From positions 62,001-126,000 of the forward strand of contig NZ_BJUW01000004.1 in NCBI RefSeq assembly GCF_007988825.1: a stretch of 64,000 nt of DNA. The letters are read 5' to 3'. The position numbers and the translations under genes are program-made. Positions 1-8,161 of this stretch are shown here, in pieces. A model generated the notes under the pieces. The model made no database searches, had not been told where the DNA came from, and worked only from the letters and a program-made list of their open reading frames with translations. The DNA is from Microbacterium aerolatum. GTDB lineage: Bacteria; Actinomycetota; Actinomycetes; Actinomycetales; Microbacteriaceae. Each line of letters opens with the position of its first letter. Within the stretch, counting starts at the first letter, position 1.

Positions 1-456
1 GCAGGGTTCAAGAACTTCCTCAGCATCCTCGACGAGGGGCGCATCGCGATCGCCGCTCTCGCCACCGGTGCGGCCGAGGGGTGCCTGGAAGCCGCCATCG
101 ACTACGCCAAGAGCCGCACGGTCTTCGGCGCCGCTCTCAGCACGCGCCAGAACGCCCAGTTCACGCTGGCGCGCATGCGTGCCCGCGTGCACACCGCTCG
201 CCTCGCCTGGCACCACGCCGCCCGCCTGCGGGATGCCGGCAAGCCGTTCGCCGAGGCGGCCGCGATCGCCAAGCTCGCGGCGGGGGACGCCGCGATGGAC
301 AACGCCCGAGACGCCACCCAGATCTTCGGCGGCAACGGGTTCATGAACGAGTTCGCCGTGGGACGGCACTATCGTGACTCGAAGATCCTCGAGATCGGGG
401 AGGGGACGACAGAGGTGCAGCTGCTCGTCATCGCGCGTGGATTGGGACTGATATGA
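1..456 (+). CDS. acyl-CoA dehydrogenase, C-terminal part (gene begins before the window)
   Basis: The reading frame is open from base 1, so the N-terminus is missing; 151 codons remain. The fragment is the C-terminal helical domain of an FAD-dependent acyl-CoA dehydrogenase, which makes the alpha,beta double bond in acyl-CoA. Visible marks are YAKSRTVFG near the start, IFGGNGF, and the final GEGTTEVQ block, whose Glu sits where medium/short-chain members keep the catalytic base. The stop overlaps the next start (ATGA). With the MaoC and CitE-like genes downstream, the trio matches the FadE19-Rv2499c-Rv2498c order in the mycobacterial leucine degradation locus; that pathway assignment is inference. 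Confidence 0.93.
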   Translation, partial: AGFKNFLSILDEGRIAIAALATGAAEGCLEAAIDYAKSRTVFGAALSTRQNAQFTLARMRARVHTARLAWHHAARLRDAGKPFAEAAAIAKLAAGDAAMDNARDATQIFGGNGFMNEFAVGRHYRDSKILEIGEGTTEVQLLVIARGLGLI

Positions 457-929
457 CGGCGGACATCCTGCAACGGGGCCTGTACTTCGAGGAGATCGAG
501 GTCGGCGCCCGCTATCTGCACCGTCCAGGCCGCACCGCCACCGAGGCCGACAACGTGCTGTTCACGACGCTCACGATGAACACGCAGGCTCTTCATCTGG
601 ATGCCGCGTTCGCCCAGACGCAGGAGTTCGGTCAGCGGCTGATGAACTCGATGTGGACGCTGTCGACCATGGTCGGGGCGTCGGTCGCGCAGCTCACGCA
701 GGGCACGCTCGTCGCGCAGCTCGGGCTCGGGGAGATCGCGTTCCCTCATCCGCTGTTCGCCGGCGACACGCTCTACACCGAGAGCGTCGTGACAGAGAAG
801 CGCCTGTCGAAGTCTCGTCCTGGGCAGGGCATCTGCACGATCGCGCACACCGGCCGCAACCAGGACGATGTCGTCGTCGCCACCGCGACCCGCACCGTGC
901 TCATGCACTGCGTGCCGAAGGAGAACTGA
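453..929 (+). CDS. MaoC family (R)-enoyl-CoA hydratase/dehydratase
   Basis: 158 aa single hotdog-fold protein. The hydratase region reads MNTQALHLDAAFA around residues 46-58, containing the His and nearby Asp expected for MaoC-type hydratases. It would hydrate the enoyl-CoA made by the preceding dehydrogenase. The start is the ATG at 453, translationally coupled by a 4-nt overlap. The length fits short actinobacterial MaoC proteins of the Rv2499c type, not the double-hotdog mesaconyl-CoA hydratase (about 340 aa). The substrate is not shown by the sequence. Confidence 0.88.
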   Translation: MTADILQRGLYFEEIEVGARYLHRPGRTATEADNVLFTTLTMNTQALHLDAAFAQTQEFGQRLMNSMWTLSTMVGASVAQLTQGTLVAQLGLGEIAFPHPLFAGDTLYTESVVTEKRLSKSRPGQGICTIAHTGRNQDDVVVATATRTVLMHCVPKEN

Positions 930-930
930 G

Positions 931-1734
931 GTGTTCGAACTCGGTCCTGCCCTGCTGTTCTGCCCTGGCGACCGCCCGGAGCGCTTCGTCAAGGCGGCCG
1001 AACGGTCAGATGCCGTGATCCTCGACCTCGAGGATGCGGTGGCCCCTGATGCCAAGGCCGCCGCGCGTGCGCACGTCGCAGCATCCGGTCTCGATCCCGC
1101 CCGCGTGATCGTCCGCGTGAACGCGCCGGACACGGCCGAGTTCGACGATGATCTCGCGATGCTCGCCGCATCACCGTTCCGCACTGTGATGGTCGCCAAG
1201 ACCGAAGATGCCGCCGCTCTCGACCGCTTCGACGAGTCGTACTCGCTGATCGCCCTGTGCGAGACGGCTCGAGGCGTGAGCGAAGCCGCGCGGATCGCGG
1301 CGAACGATCGCATCGTAGGGCTCATGTGGGGTGCCGAAGACCTCGTCGCGTCCCTCGGCGGCACTGCCAGTCGCCATGCGGACGGGCGGTACCGCGATGC
1401 TGCCCGCTATGCGCGCTCCCGCGTCCTCATCGAGGCGTCAGCCCACGGCAAAGCCGCCATCGACGCCGTGCACATCGACATCGACGACGTCCAGGGCCTG
1501 GCCGCGGAGGCCGAGGATGCCGCGGCCTCCGGATTCCGTGCGACGGCGTGCATCCATCCGGGACAGGTGGCGACGATCCGCTCCGCGTACGCGCCGGATG
1601 CCCAGACACTGGCCTGGGCGCGAGAGATTCTCGCTGCGGCCGAGGGGGAGCGGGGCGTGTTCCGCTTCCGCGGGCGGATGATCGACGAACCACTGCTGCG
1701 GCACGCCAGGGCGGTGTCGGCGCGCGGCGCCTGA
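931..1734 (+). CDS. HpcH/HpaI aldolase family CoA-ester lyase (CitE-like)
   Basis: 267 aa, GTG start one base after the upstream stop, preceded by AAGGAG at a good distance. The reading frame is open further upstream, but this start gives the usual CitE N-terminus (LLFCPGDRPERF). Family marks include the LDLEDAV acidic motif near residue 35, RVNAP, and MWGAEDL. The family cleaves 3-hydroxyacyl-CoA esters (malyl-, citramalyl- or 3-hydroxy-3-methylglutaryl-CoA) with Mg2+. Standing third in an acyl-CoA dehydrogenase/MaoC/CitE operon, a role like mycobacterial Rv2498c in leucine breakdown is the best guess. It is convergent with the next gene, 2 bases away. Confidence 0.88.
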   Translation: MFELGPALLFCPGDRPERFVKAAERSDAVILDLEDAVAPDAKAAARAHVAASGLDPARVIVRVNAPDTAEFDDDLAMLAASPFRTVMVAKTEDAAALDRFDESYSLIALCETARGVSEAARIAANDRIVGLMWGAEDLVASLGGTASRHADGRYRDAARYARSRVLIEASAHGKAAIDAVHIDIDDVQGLAAEAEDAAASGFRATACIHPGQVATIRSAYAPDAQTLAWAREILAAAEGERGVFRFRGRMIDEPLLRHARAVSARGA

Positions 1735-1736
1735 AC

Positions 1737-2321
1737 TCAGATCGCGATCGGCTCGAGCAGCCGGAGGATCCCGGGACCGGCCTCGAACCGGTGCAGCGAT
1801 CCGTTGCGCAGTACGTCGCCTTCGCGCGGCAGCGACCCGCTGGAGGCGTGGTGCAGGAGCGAGCGGATCACGCCGCCGTGCGTGACGACGATGACCGATT
1901 CCGCGACGGGAGCCGAACGGCGCCGCGACTCGCGGGCGATGACGTCCAGCGCGCCGAGGGCGCGATCGCGGACGGTGTCCAGGGACTCGGCCCCGCTCGG
2001 CGCGGAGTGCCAGTCGCGGAAGCGCTCCAGGTACTCGGCGACCAGCAGCCCTTCGCCCTCGCCGAACTCGCGCTCGCGCATGTCGTGAGTCGTCGCAGGG
2101 GCCACCATGCCGAGTCGCTCCGCAATGATGCGGGCGGTTTCGTGGGCGCGCACCAGCGGGCTCGCGTAGATGGCGTGATGAGAAGTGCCGCTCAGGAGCT
2201 CAGCCGCGGCCAGAGCGTCCGCACGACCGGTCTCGTTCAGCGGGATGTCGGTGGAGCCCTGGATCCGGCGTGCGAGGTTCCAGTCGGTCTGACCGTGCCG
2301 GACGAGGGTGATGAGAGTCAT
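1737..2321 (-). CDS. histidine phosphatase family protein (phosphoglycerate mutase-like)
   Basis: 194 aa. The phosphohistidine motif LVRHGQTDWN lies at the N-terminus (residues 7-16), the second catalytic His is in VTHGG, and the acid/base Glu probably lies in MREREFGEG. The start is the ATG at 2321, overlapping the stop of the sirtuin gene (ATGA); a longer frame upstream would add 22 Arg-rich residues and is rejected. It belongs to the broad family of mutases and phosphatases acting on phosphorylated metabolites. The substrate cannot be read from the sequence. Confidence 0.87.
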   Translation of the reverse strand: MTLITLVRHGQTDWNLARRIQGSTDIPLNETGRADALAAAELLSGTSHHAIYASPLVRAHETARIIAERLGMVAPATTHDMREREFGEGEGLLVAEYLERFRDWHSAPSGAESLDTVRDRALGALDVIARESRRRSAPVAESVIVVTHGGVIRSLLHHASSGSLPREGDVLRNGSLHRFEAGPGILRLLEPIAI

Positions 2322-3157
2322 GACAGCAGTTCCTTCAGCGCGGGGAGCACATCGCCGGTGCCGCCGGGCAGCACGACGTGCGCCCACGGGTCCGCACGCG
2401 TCGGCTCGTGGTTGACGATGATGAGCGGGATGCCGCGGCGGCGAGCGCGCTCGACGAGGCGCACGCCGGAGTTCACGACCAGCGATGATCCCGCCACGAT
2501 CAGCGCCTCACTGCCCCGCAGCAGCGACTCCGCCGCACGGAAGCGGTCGGCAGGCACGAACTCGCCGAAGAAGACGACGTCGGGCTTGAGCATCCCGCCG
2601 CAGATCGTGCAGGTCGGGACGATGAATCCGTCACTGCTCTCCGGCGCGACGTCGCCGTCCGGGTTCATCACGATGTTCTCGGGGACCGTGATCCAGGGGT
2701 TCAGCTGTTCGATCTGCGCGGCGATGTCGCGGCGGTCGAAGACCTGACCGCAGTGCAGGCACAGCACGCGGCGCATGGTGCCGTGCACTTCGACCACCCG
2801 TGCGCTGCCTGCGCGCAGGTGCAGTCCGTCGACGTTCTGCGTGATGACTCCGGAGACGACGCCGTCGCGCTCCATCTCGGCCAGCGCGATGTGCCCGGAG
2901 TTCGGCTGCGCCGACGCGAAGGTGCGCCAGCCGAGGTGGCCGCCGATCCAGTAACGTCTGCGCGCCGCCTCGTCGGCGAGGTAGCGCTGGCCGGTCATCG
3001 GGTCGGCGCGTGTGCGCGCACCCTCGCCGCGGTACGCCGGGATGCCGGAGTCCGTCGAGATGCCGGCGCCGGTGAGCACGGCGATCCTGCGGCCGCGGAG
3101 GAGGTCTGCGGACCTCTCGATGCCGGCAGACAGCTCGGCACTGGTCGTCACGCTCAC
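2318..3157 (-). CDS. Sir2 family NAD-dependent protein deacylase (sirtuin)
   Basis: 279 aa. NAD-binding GAGIS is near residues 30-34, followed by GIPAYRG, the catalytic TQNVDGLH block, EVHGT, and two zinc Cys pairs (CLHC and CTIC). It should remove acyl groups from lysines using NAD. The GTG start at 3157 has GGGAGG 4 nt upstream. It is the first gene of a two-gene operon with the histidine phosphatase (4-nt overlap) and is divergent from the SpoU methyltransferase. A possible -10 (TAGACT on the minus strand) lies at 3174-3179. Confidence 0.92.
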   Translation of the reverse strand: MSVTTSAELSAGIERSADLLRGRRIAVLTGAGISTDSGIPAYRGEGARTRADPMTGQRYLADEAARRRYWIGGHLGWRTFASAQPNSGHIALAEMERDGVVSGVITQNVDGLHLRAGSARVVEVHGTMRRVLCLHCGQVFDRRDIAAQIEQLNPWITVPENIVMNPDGDVAPESSDGFIVPTCTICGGMLKPDVVFFGEFVPADRFRAAESLLRGSEALIVAGSSLVVNSGVRLVERARRRGIPLIIVNHEPTRADPWAHVVLPGGTGDVLPALKELLS

Positions 3158-3219
3158 GGAACCTCCCAGACGAGTCTACGCGGCACGGCGTGCACGACGG
3201 CGATGGCAGAGTTGTCTGC

Positions 3220-4020
3220 ATGCACATCGAGCACGTCGCGGACGCCGCCGATCCACGGCTCGCCGACTACCGGAACCTCACCGACACGGCGCTGCGCCGT
3301 GTCCAGGAGCCGGCCGGCGGCCTGTACATCGCCGAGTCGGCGAAGGTCATCGAACGCGCGATCGCGGCAGGACACGCGCCTCGATCGGTGCTGGCCCAGC
3401 AGCGGTGGGTCACCGGACTCGAGCAGCTGCTCGCCGACACCGATACGCCGGTGTACGTGGTGCCGGACAGCGTCGCCGAGCAGGTGACCGGCTTCGCCGT
3501 GCACCGCGGCGCGCTCGCTTCGATGCACCGTCCCGTCCAGCCACAGCTCGACGAGCTCCTGCGGGACGCGCGCACGGTGCTCGTCCTCGAGGATCTCATC
3601 GAGCACACCAACGTCGGGGCGGCGTTCCGCGCGGCCGCCGGCCTCGGAGCGGATGTCGTGATCGTCACGGCACGCTGCGCCGACCCGCTCTACCGGCGCA
3701 GCGTGAAGGTGAGCATGGGCACCGTGTTCCAGGTGCCGTGGACCAGGATCGACGACTGGGACAGTGCAGCGCTGACGCTGCGCGAGTGCGGATTCGAACT
3801 GGCTGCCCTCGCCCTGAGCGACGACGCCGTGCCCCTGGACGTGTACGCGGCGACGCGGCCGGAGCGGGTGGCTCTCGTCCTCGGCACGGAGGGCGACGGT
3901 CTCTCCCGGACCGTGCTGGATGCCGCGGACGCGGTCATCACGATCCCGATGCGCGGCGGGGTTGACTCGCTGAACGTCGCCTCAGCAGCGGCCGTCGCGC
4001 TGTGGGCGCTGGCGCGCTGA
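3220..4020 (+). CDS. TrmH/SpoU family RNA 2'-O-methyltransferase
   Basis: 266 aa. An N-terminal substrate-binding domain is followed by the SpoU knot domain with all three motifs: NVGAAFRAAA (motif 1), LGTEGDG (motif 2) and SLNVASAAAVALW (motif 3). It methylates a ribose 2'-OH in rRNA or tRNA with SAM. I chose the ATG at 3220, which gives the MHIEHV start seen in actinobacterial members; a start 30 bases upstream is possible. The exact RNA target is unknown. It is convergent with the SGNH hydrolase gene, 5 bases away. Confidence 0.9.
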   Translation: MHIEHVADAADPRLADYRNLTDTALRRVQEPAGGLYIAESAKVIERAIAAGHAPRSVLAQQRWVTGLEQLLADTDTPVYVVPDSVAEQVTGFAVHRGALASMHRPVQPQLDELLRDARTVLVLEDLIEHTNVGAAFRAAAGLGADVVIVTARCADPLYRRSVKVSMGTVFQVPWTRIDDWDSAALTLRECGFELAALALSDDAVPLDVYAATRPERVALVLGTEGDGLSRTVLDAADAVITIPMRGGVDSLNVASAAAVALWALAR

Positions 4021-4025
4021 GCCTG

Positions 4026-4856
4026 CTACTCGCCGTCGGCGACGAAGAACACCGGAGACGGCTCCGGCCGCTTGGCCGTGACCAGGTCTCCGGAGGACTG
4101 ATGGCGAAGGCGCCGCAGCACCCACGGCACGAGGTGCTCGCGCGCCCAGCCGAGATCTCCCGCGCGCGCCTCACGCCAGGTGCGCGCCGGCAGCGGGTCC
4201 GGCTGCATCGCCTGCAGCTCGTTCGGCACGTTGAGGGCGCGGAGCACCATGCGGGCGACCTCGTGATGTCCGAGCGCGTTGTAGTGCAGCCGGTCGTCGT
4301 CGAAGAACCGCGAGTCCTGCACGGTCTTCAGCGCCCACTGGTCGGCGACGATGCAGTCGTGCCGTTCGGCGATAGCGCGCACGTTCTCGTTGTAGATCGC
4401 GACCTTGCCCCGGAACGCCCTGAACACCGGGGTGAACCCGGTGTCGATGCCGGTGAACAGCACAATGGCCGCGCCGGTGGATGAAAGACGAGACACCGCG
4501 TCGTCGAGCTGCGCGGCGATGTCGTCCGGGTCCGTACCGGGGCGGATGACGTCGTTGCCGCCGGCGCAGATCGACACGAGATCCGGGCGCAGCGCGACCG
4601 CGGGCTCGATCTGGTCGGCGACGATCTGGGCGATGAGCTTGCCGCGAACGGCGAGGTTCGCATACGCGAAGTCATCGGCCTGCGCAGCCAGTACCTCGGC
4701 GACCCTATCGGCCCAGCCGCGGTGACCGCCGGGTGCGTTCGGGTCCGGGTCGCCGATGCCCTCGGTGAACGAGTCACCTACGGCCACGAACCGGTGCCAC
4801 GGGTGCGGACCCACGTTCGCGATGTACGGGGTACGGGGCGATTCCTGATCGGTCAT
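4026..4856 (-). CDS. SGNH/GDSL hydrolase (first of two paralogues)
   Basis: 276 aa. Block I is GDSFTEG with the nucleophilic Ser, block III is GGNDV, and block V is DRLHYNALGHH with the catalytic Asp and His. No signal peptide is visible, so a cytoplasmic esterase or lipase is likely. The ATG at 4856 is preferred over the GTG at 4859 because it sits 6 nt from AAGGAG. A paralogue at 35861-36613 shares the GDS block and the C-terminal SSGD...AK.P tail. It is divergent from the helicase at 4912. Confidence 0.88.
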   Translation of the reverse strand: MTDQESPRTPYIANVGPHPWHRFVAVGDSFTEGIGDPDPNAPGGHRGWADRVAEVLAAQADDFAYANLAVRGKLIAQIVADQIEPAVALRPDLVSICAGGNDVIRPGTDPDDIAAQLDDAVSRLSSTGAAIVLFTGIDTGFTPVFRAFRGKVAIYNENVRAIAERHDCIVADQWALKTVQDSRFFDDDRLHYNALGHHEVARMVLRALNVPNELQAMQPDPLPARTWREARAGDLGWAREHLVPWVLRRLRHQSSGDLVTAKRPEPSPVFFVADGE

Positions 4857-4898
4857 CACGCTCTCCTTCGACAGAGGACGAGCCTACCTTCCGAGCGT

Positions 4899-4904
4899 TA
4901 CCCT
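4899..4904 (+). promoter_or_regulatory. -10 hexamer, leaderless start of the DEVH helicase
   Basis: TACCCT ends 7 nt before the ATG at 4912 and no ribosome binding site is present. The spacing fits transcription starting at or next to the start codon. Confidence 0.5.
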
Positions 4905-4911
4905 TGATTCG

Positions 4912-6654
4912 ATGCTCTCTCCGTCCTTCCCTCAGCGCGCCCCGTGGGGGACGGCGGACAAGCTCCGCGCCTGGCAGCGGGAGGCGCTCGACCTTTATTT
5001 CGCGCGTGACCAGCGGGACTTCCTCGTCGCGGCCACACCGGGCGCCGGCAAGACCACGTTCGCGCTCACCCTCGCCGTCGAACTGCTGCGGATGGGCGAG
5101 GTGAACCGCGTCATCGTGGTCGCGCCGACCGAGCATCTGAAGACGCAGTGGGCGGATGCCGCAGCACGCGTGCACATCCGCCTCGATCCGCGATTCCGGA
5201 ACAGCCACTGGGCGCCGTCCCGGCAGTACCACGGCGTCGTGGTCACCTACGCGCAGGTGGCAGCCAAGCCCCCGGTGCACCGGCATCTCACGGAAGACGC
5301 CAAGACGCTGGTGATCCTCGACGAGGTGCACCACGGCGGTGACGCGCTGAGCTGGGGTGACGGCATCCGCGAGGCCTACGCATCCGCGAAGCGCCGACTC
5401 TCCCTGTCCGGAACGCCGTTCCGCAGCGACACGGCCCCTATTCCGTTCGTCACCTACGCGCCCGACGAATCGGGTGCCCGCATCTCGACCACCGACTACG
5501 CCTACGGCTACGGGCGCGCCCTCGCCGACGGCGTCGTCCGCCCCGTGCTGTTCCACATGTACTCGGGCAAGATGCGCTGGCGCACCAGCGCAGGTGATGA
5601 GCTCGAAGCGCACCTCGGGCAGGACAACACCAAGGATGTCACGTCCCAGGCCTGGCGCACGGCCCTCGACCCCGAGGGCGAATGGATGCCGGCGGTGCTG
5701 TCCGCTGCCGACCGGCGGCTCACCGAGATCCGCCAGCACGTGCCGGATGCCGGGGGACTGGTGCTGGCGACCGACCAGACGGTGGCCCGCGCGTACGCCA
5801 AGATCCTGCACAGCCTGACGGGTCAGCAGCCGACGATCGTCCTCTCCGACGACGCCACCGCATCGGAGCGGATCGAGAAGTTCAGCCAGAACGACAGCCG
5901 CTGGATGGTCGCGGTGCGCATGGTGTCCGAGGGAGTCGACGTGCCCCGCCTGGCGGTCGGCGTCTACGCGACCTCGTCGTCGACCCCGCTGTTCTTCGCG
6001 CAGGCGATCGGCCGGTTCGTGCGTGCGCGTCGGCGCGGTGAGGCCGCCAGCGTCTTCCTGCCCAACGTCCCCGTGCTGATGGGGCTCGCCAACGAGCTCG
6101 AGAAGCAGCGCGATCACGCCCTCGACCGGCAGAGCAAGGACGACGACGGCCTCGAGGACTCGCTGCTGGAGAGCGCGAACCGCGAGGAGGAGGCCTCCGA
6201 CGCCCTCACGCAGGAATTCAGCTACCAGGCGATCTCCTCACTGGCACACTTCGACCGCGTCGTGTTCGAGGGGCAGGAGTTCGGGCAGCTCGCCGAACCC
6301 GGGACGCCCGAGGAGGAGGAGTTCATCGGCATCCCAGGGCTCCTCGAGCCGGAACACGTGCACGAACTCCTGATGCAGCGCCAGTCCCGGCAGTCGAAGC
6401 TCCGCGCCGCACGCGAGGCGACCGAGGGGCCAGAGCCCACCACCACGCTGCCGCAGCCGCTGCACCGCACGCTGCGCGAGCAGCGGCAGCTGCTCAACAG
6501 CCTGGTCGGGCTGTACGCGCGTCAGGCCGGCGAACCGCACGGCGCCGTGCACGCCGAGCTGCGCCGGCTCTGCGGCGGTCCGGCCGTGGCTCAGGCGACC
6601 GTCGCGCAGCTGCAGCAGCGCATCGAGCTGCTGCGCAAGCGCGTTCGCTCCTGA
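4912..6654 (+). CDS. DEAD/DEAH box (DEVH) superfamily 2 helicase
   Basis: 580 aa. Walker A TPGAGKTT is at residues 42-49 and the DEVH box (LDEVHHGG) follows about 90 residues later; SLSGTPFRS is motif III and QAIGRFVRA is motif VI in the second RecA domain. The C-terminal 150 residues are acidic and then helical, of unknown role. It would translocate on or unwind DNA/RNA with ATP. No nuclease domain or restriction partner is adjacent. The start lacks an RBS and is likely leaderless. Confidence 0.9.
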   Translation: MLSPSFPQRAPWGTADKLRAWQREALDLYFARDQRDFLVAATPGAGKTTFALTLAVELLRMGEVNRVIVVAPTEHLKTQWADAAARVHIRLDPRFRNSHWAPSRQYHGVVVTYAQVAAKPPVHRHLTEDAKTLVILDEVHHGGDALSWGDGIREAYASAKRRLSLSGTPFRSDTAPIPFVTYAPDESGARISTTDYAYGYGRALADGVVRPVLFHMYSGKMRWRTSAGDELEAHLGQDNTKDVTSQAWRTALDPEGEWMPAVLSAADRRLTEIRQHVPDAGGLVLATDQTVARAYAKILHSLTGQQPTIVLSDDATASERIEKFSQNDSRWMVAVRMVSEGVDVPRLAVGVYATSSSTPLFFAQAIGRFVRARRRGEAASVFLPNVPVLMGLANELEKQRDHALDRQSKDDDGLEDSLLESANREEEASDALTQEFSYQAISSLAHFDRVVFEGQEFGQLAEPGTPEEEEFIGIPGLLEPEHVHELLMQRQSRQSKLRAAREATEGPEPTTTLPQPLHRTLREQRQLLNSLVGLYARQAGEPHGAVHAELRRLCGGPAVAQATVAQLQQRIELLRKRVRS

Positions 6655-6766
6655 GCTGTTAGGAAACCCGAAATGCTGACAATCCGGGCTTTCGCGGCAT
6701 CCAGGTCGAAGCGCGCCGATAGCGTTGAAAGCGCCCGAACACCCCTTCCCCTGATCCGGAGGACAC

Positions 6767-7867
6767 ATGAGCGCGCCTGCAGACGCGGAGCCGACCGAGG
6801 CTGACCGCCGCCGCTGGGCGCGCTACCTCGTCGAGGAGCGCGCGGAGGGCCTCGTGTACCAGAAGCTCGCCGATCGCCGATCCGGTGAGGAGCGGCAGAT
6901 CCTGCAGAGCCTCGCCGACGCGGAGCGGCGCCACGAGCAGCACTGGCTCGATCTGCTCGGCAGCGAGCCCTCGCGACTTCCGAGCGCCGGTCTGCGTTCT
7001 CGTCTGCTCGGCTGGATGGCCGGTCATTTCGGCTGGATCTTCGTGCTGGTGCTGGCACAGAGCGCAGAAGCGCGCTCACCATACGACACCGAGTCGTATG
7101 CGACGCCGGCGATGCGCGCGGACGAGAAGATCCACTACGAGGTGGTGCGCGGCCTCGCCGCACGTGGCAGGCGACGGCTGTCCGGATCGTTCCGTGCCGC
7201 GGTCTTCGGCGCGAACGACGGCCTGGTCAGCAACCTCGCGCTCGTGCTCGGGATCGGCGCCACCGGCGTCTCATCGAGCTTCGTGCTGTTCAGCGGCATC
7301 GCCGGCCTGCTCGCCGGCGCGCTCTCCATGGGAGCGGGGGAGTTCGTCTCCGTCCGATCGCAGCGGGAGCTCCTGGCGTCCACCGAGGCCAACGAGGATG
7401 CCGCGCTGTCGGCCGGAGATCTCGACATCGACGAGAACGAACTGGCGCTCGTGTACCGCGCACGCGGCATGGACCAGGCCGAAGCCCTGGCGCGCTCGCG
7501 CCGCATCATCGCGGCAGCGCAGGAGGGCGTTCGCCGATCCGCGACCGGACCGATCCGCGCACACGCGCCATCGAACGACCACGAGCTGATCGGCAGCGAC
7601 TGGACCGCCGCGCTGTCCAGCTTCCTGCTGTTCTCGTCAGGGGCGATCGTGCCCGTGCTGCCGTGGATCTTCGGTCTGCAGGGCCTCACCGCGATCCTCG
7701 TCGCCCTGCTGTTGGTCGGCGTCGCACTGCTCGCGACCGGAGCGGCCGTGGGCATCCTCTCCGGCGGCCCGCCGCTGCGACGTGCGCTGCGCCAGCTCGC
7801 GATCGGATTCGGCGCAGCCGCGATCACGTACGCGCTCGGGCTGGTGTTCGGCGTCGGCGCGGTGTGA
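6767..7867 (+). CDS. VIT1/CCC1 family transporter with N-terminal rubrerythrin-like domain
   Basis: 366 aa. Residues about 12-65 form a helical ferritin/rubrerythrin-like segment with an ERRHEQHW iron-ligand-like block. The rest is the VIT1/CCC1 membrane domain: FRAAVFGANDGLVSN opens it, and hydrophobic segments follow near residues 165-200 and at three places after 280. The family moves Fe(II) or Mn(II) out of the cytoplasm; the fused domain may sense or bind iron, as in MbfA-like proteins. The ATG follows CCGGAGGACAC. Its stop codon lies inside the first unit of a 16-bp tandem repeat. Confidence 0.9.
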   Translation: MSAPADAEPTEADRRRWARYLVEERAEGLVYQKLADRRSGEERQILQSLADAERRHEQHWLDLLGSEPSRLPSAGLRSRLLGWMAGHFGWIFVLVLAQSAEARSPYDTESYATPAMRADEKIHYEVVRGLAARGRRRLSGSFRAAVFGANDGLVSNLALVLGIGATGVSSSFVLFSGIAGLLAGALSMGAGEFVSVRSQRELLASTEANEDAALSAGDLDIDENELALVYRARGMDQAEALARSRRIIAAAQEGVRRSATGPIRAHAPSNDHELIGSDWTAALSSFLLFSSGAIVPVLPWIFGLQGLTAILVALLLVGVALLATGAAVGILSGGPPLRRALRQLAIGFGAAAITYALGLVFGVGAV

Positions 7868-7920
7868 GGCCAGCGCGGTGTGAGGCCGGCGCGGTGTGAG
7901 GCCGGCGCGGTGTGAGGCCG
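7861..7920 (+). repeat. 16-bp tandem repeat at the 3' end of the VIT1-like gene
   Basis: Nearly four copies of a 16-bp unit (ggtgtgaggccggcgc) follow one another from 7861; the first copy differs at one base and the last is cut short. The first unit holds the TGA stop of the transporter gene, and each unit repeats the same GTGTGAGG. It looks like slippage expansion just after the coding end. Confidence 0.9.
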
Positions 7921-7936
7921 GTGTATCCGGATACAA

Positions 7937-7962
7937 GAAAAGCCCCCGTCAGGGGGCTTTTC
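7937..7962. terminator. bidirectional intrinsic terminator
   Basis: An 11-bp perfect stem (gaaaagccccc / gggggcttttc) with a 4-nt GTCA loop carries an A-run on one side and a T-run on the other. It can end the VIT1-like transcript on the plus strand and the tRNA-Leu transcript on the minus strand. Confidence 0.9.
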
Positions 7963-7969
7963 TCTGCTG

Positions 7970-8052
7970 TGCGCGGAGGGGGACTTGAACCCCCACGCCC
8001 TTACGGGCACTACGACCTCAACGTAGCGCGTCTACCATTCCGCCACCCGCGC
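7970..8052 (-). tRNA. tRNA-Leu(GAG)
   Basis: Read on the minus strand this is an 83-nt class II tRNA. The acceptor stem is GCGCGGG/TCCGCGC with a final G-T pair and discriminator A. The anticodon stem-loop is CTACG-TTGAGGT-CGTAG (anticodon GAG), the long variable arm is TGCCC...GGGCG, and the T arm is GGGGG-TTCAAGT-CCCCC. The 3' CCA is not encoded. A terminator stands directly downstream. Confidence 0.96.
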
Positions 8053-8149
8053 AGGTGGTGAAGGTCGTTGCCGACCGAAGAGAAACATTACCAGGTTTCC
8101 CGAGGGGCAACGAACCGGCCCGTGGCCCGGGCGCGCCGCGGCGCTTCGA

Positions 8150-8155
8150 TAGCCT
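8150..8155 (+). promoter_or_regulatory. -10 hexamer, leaderless start of the M20 peptidase
   Basis: TAGCCT ends exactly 6 nt before the ATG at 8162, with no room for a normal leader. Confidence 0.55.
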
Positions 8156-8161
8156 GGAGTC

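Noticed and set aside
6655..6766. Hairpin AACCCG...CGGGCT after the helicase gene
   Set aside because: The stem is about 5 bp with a 13-nt loop, too weak to call a terminator.
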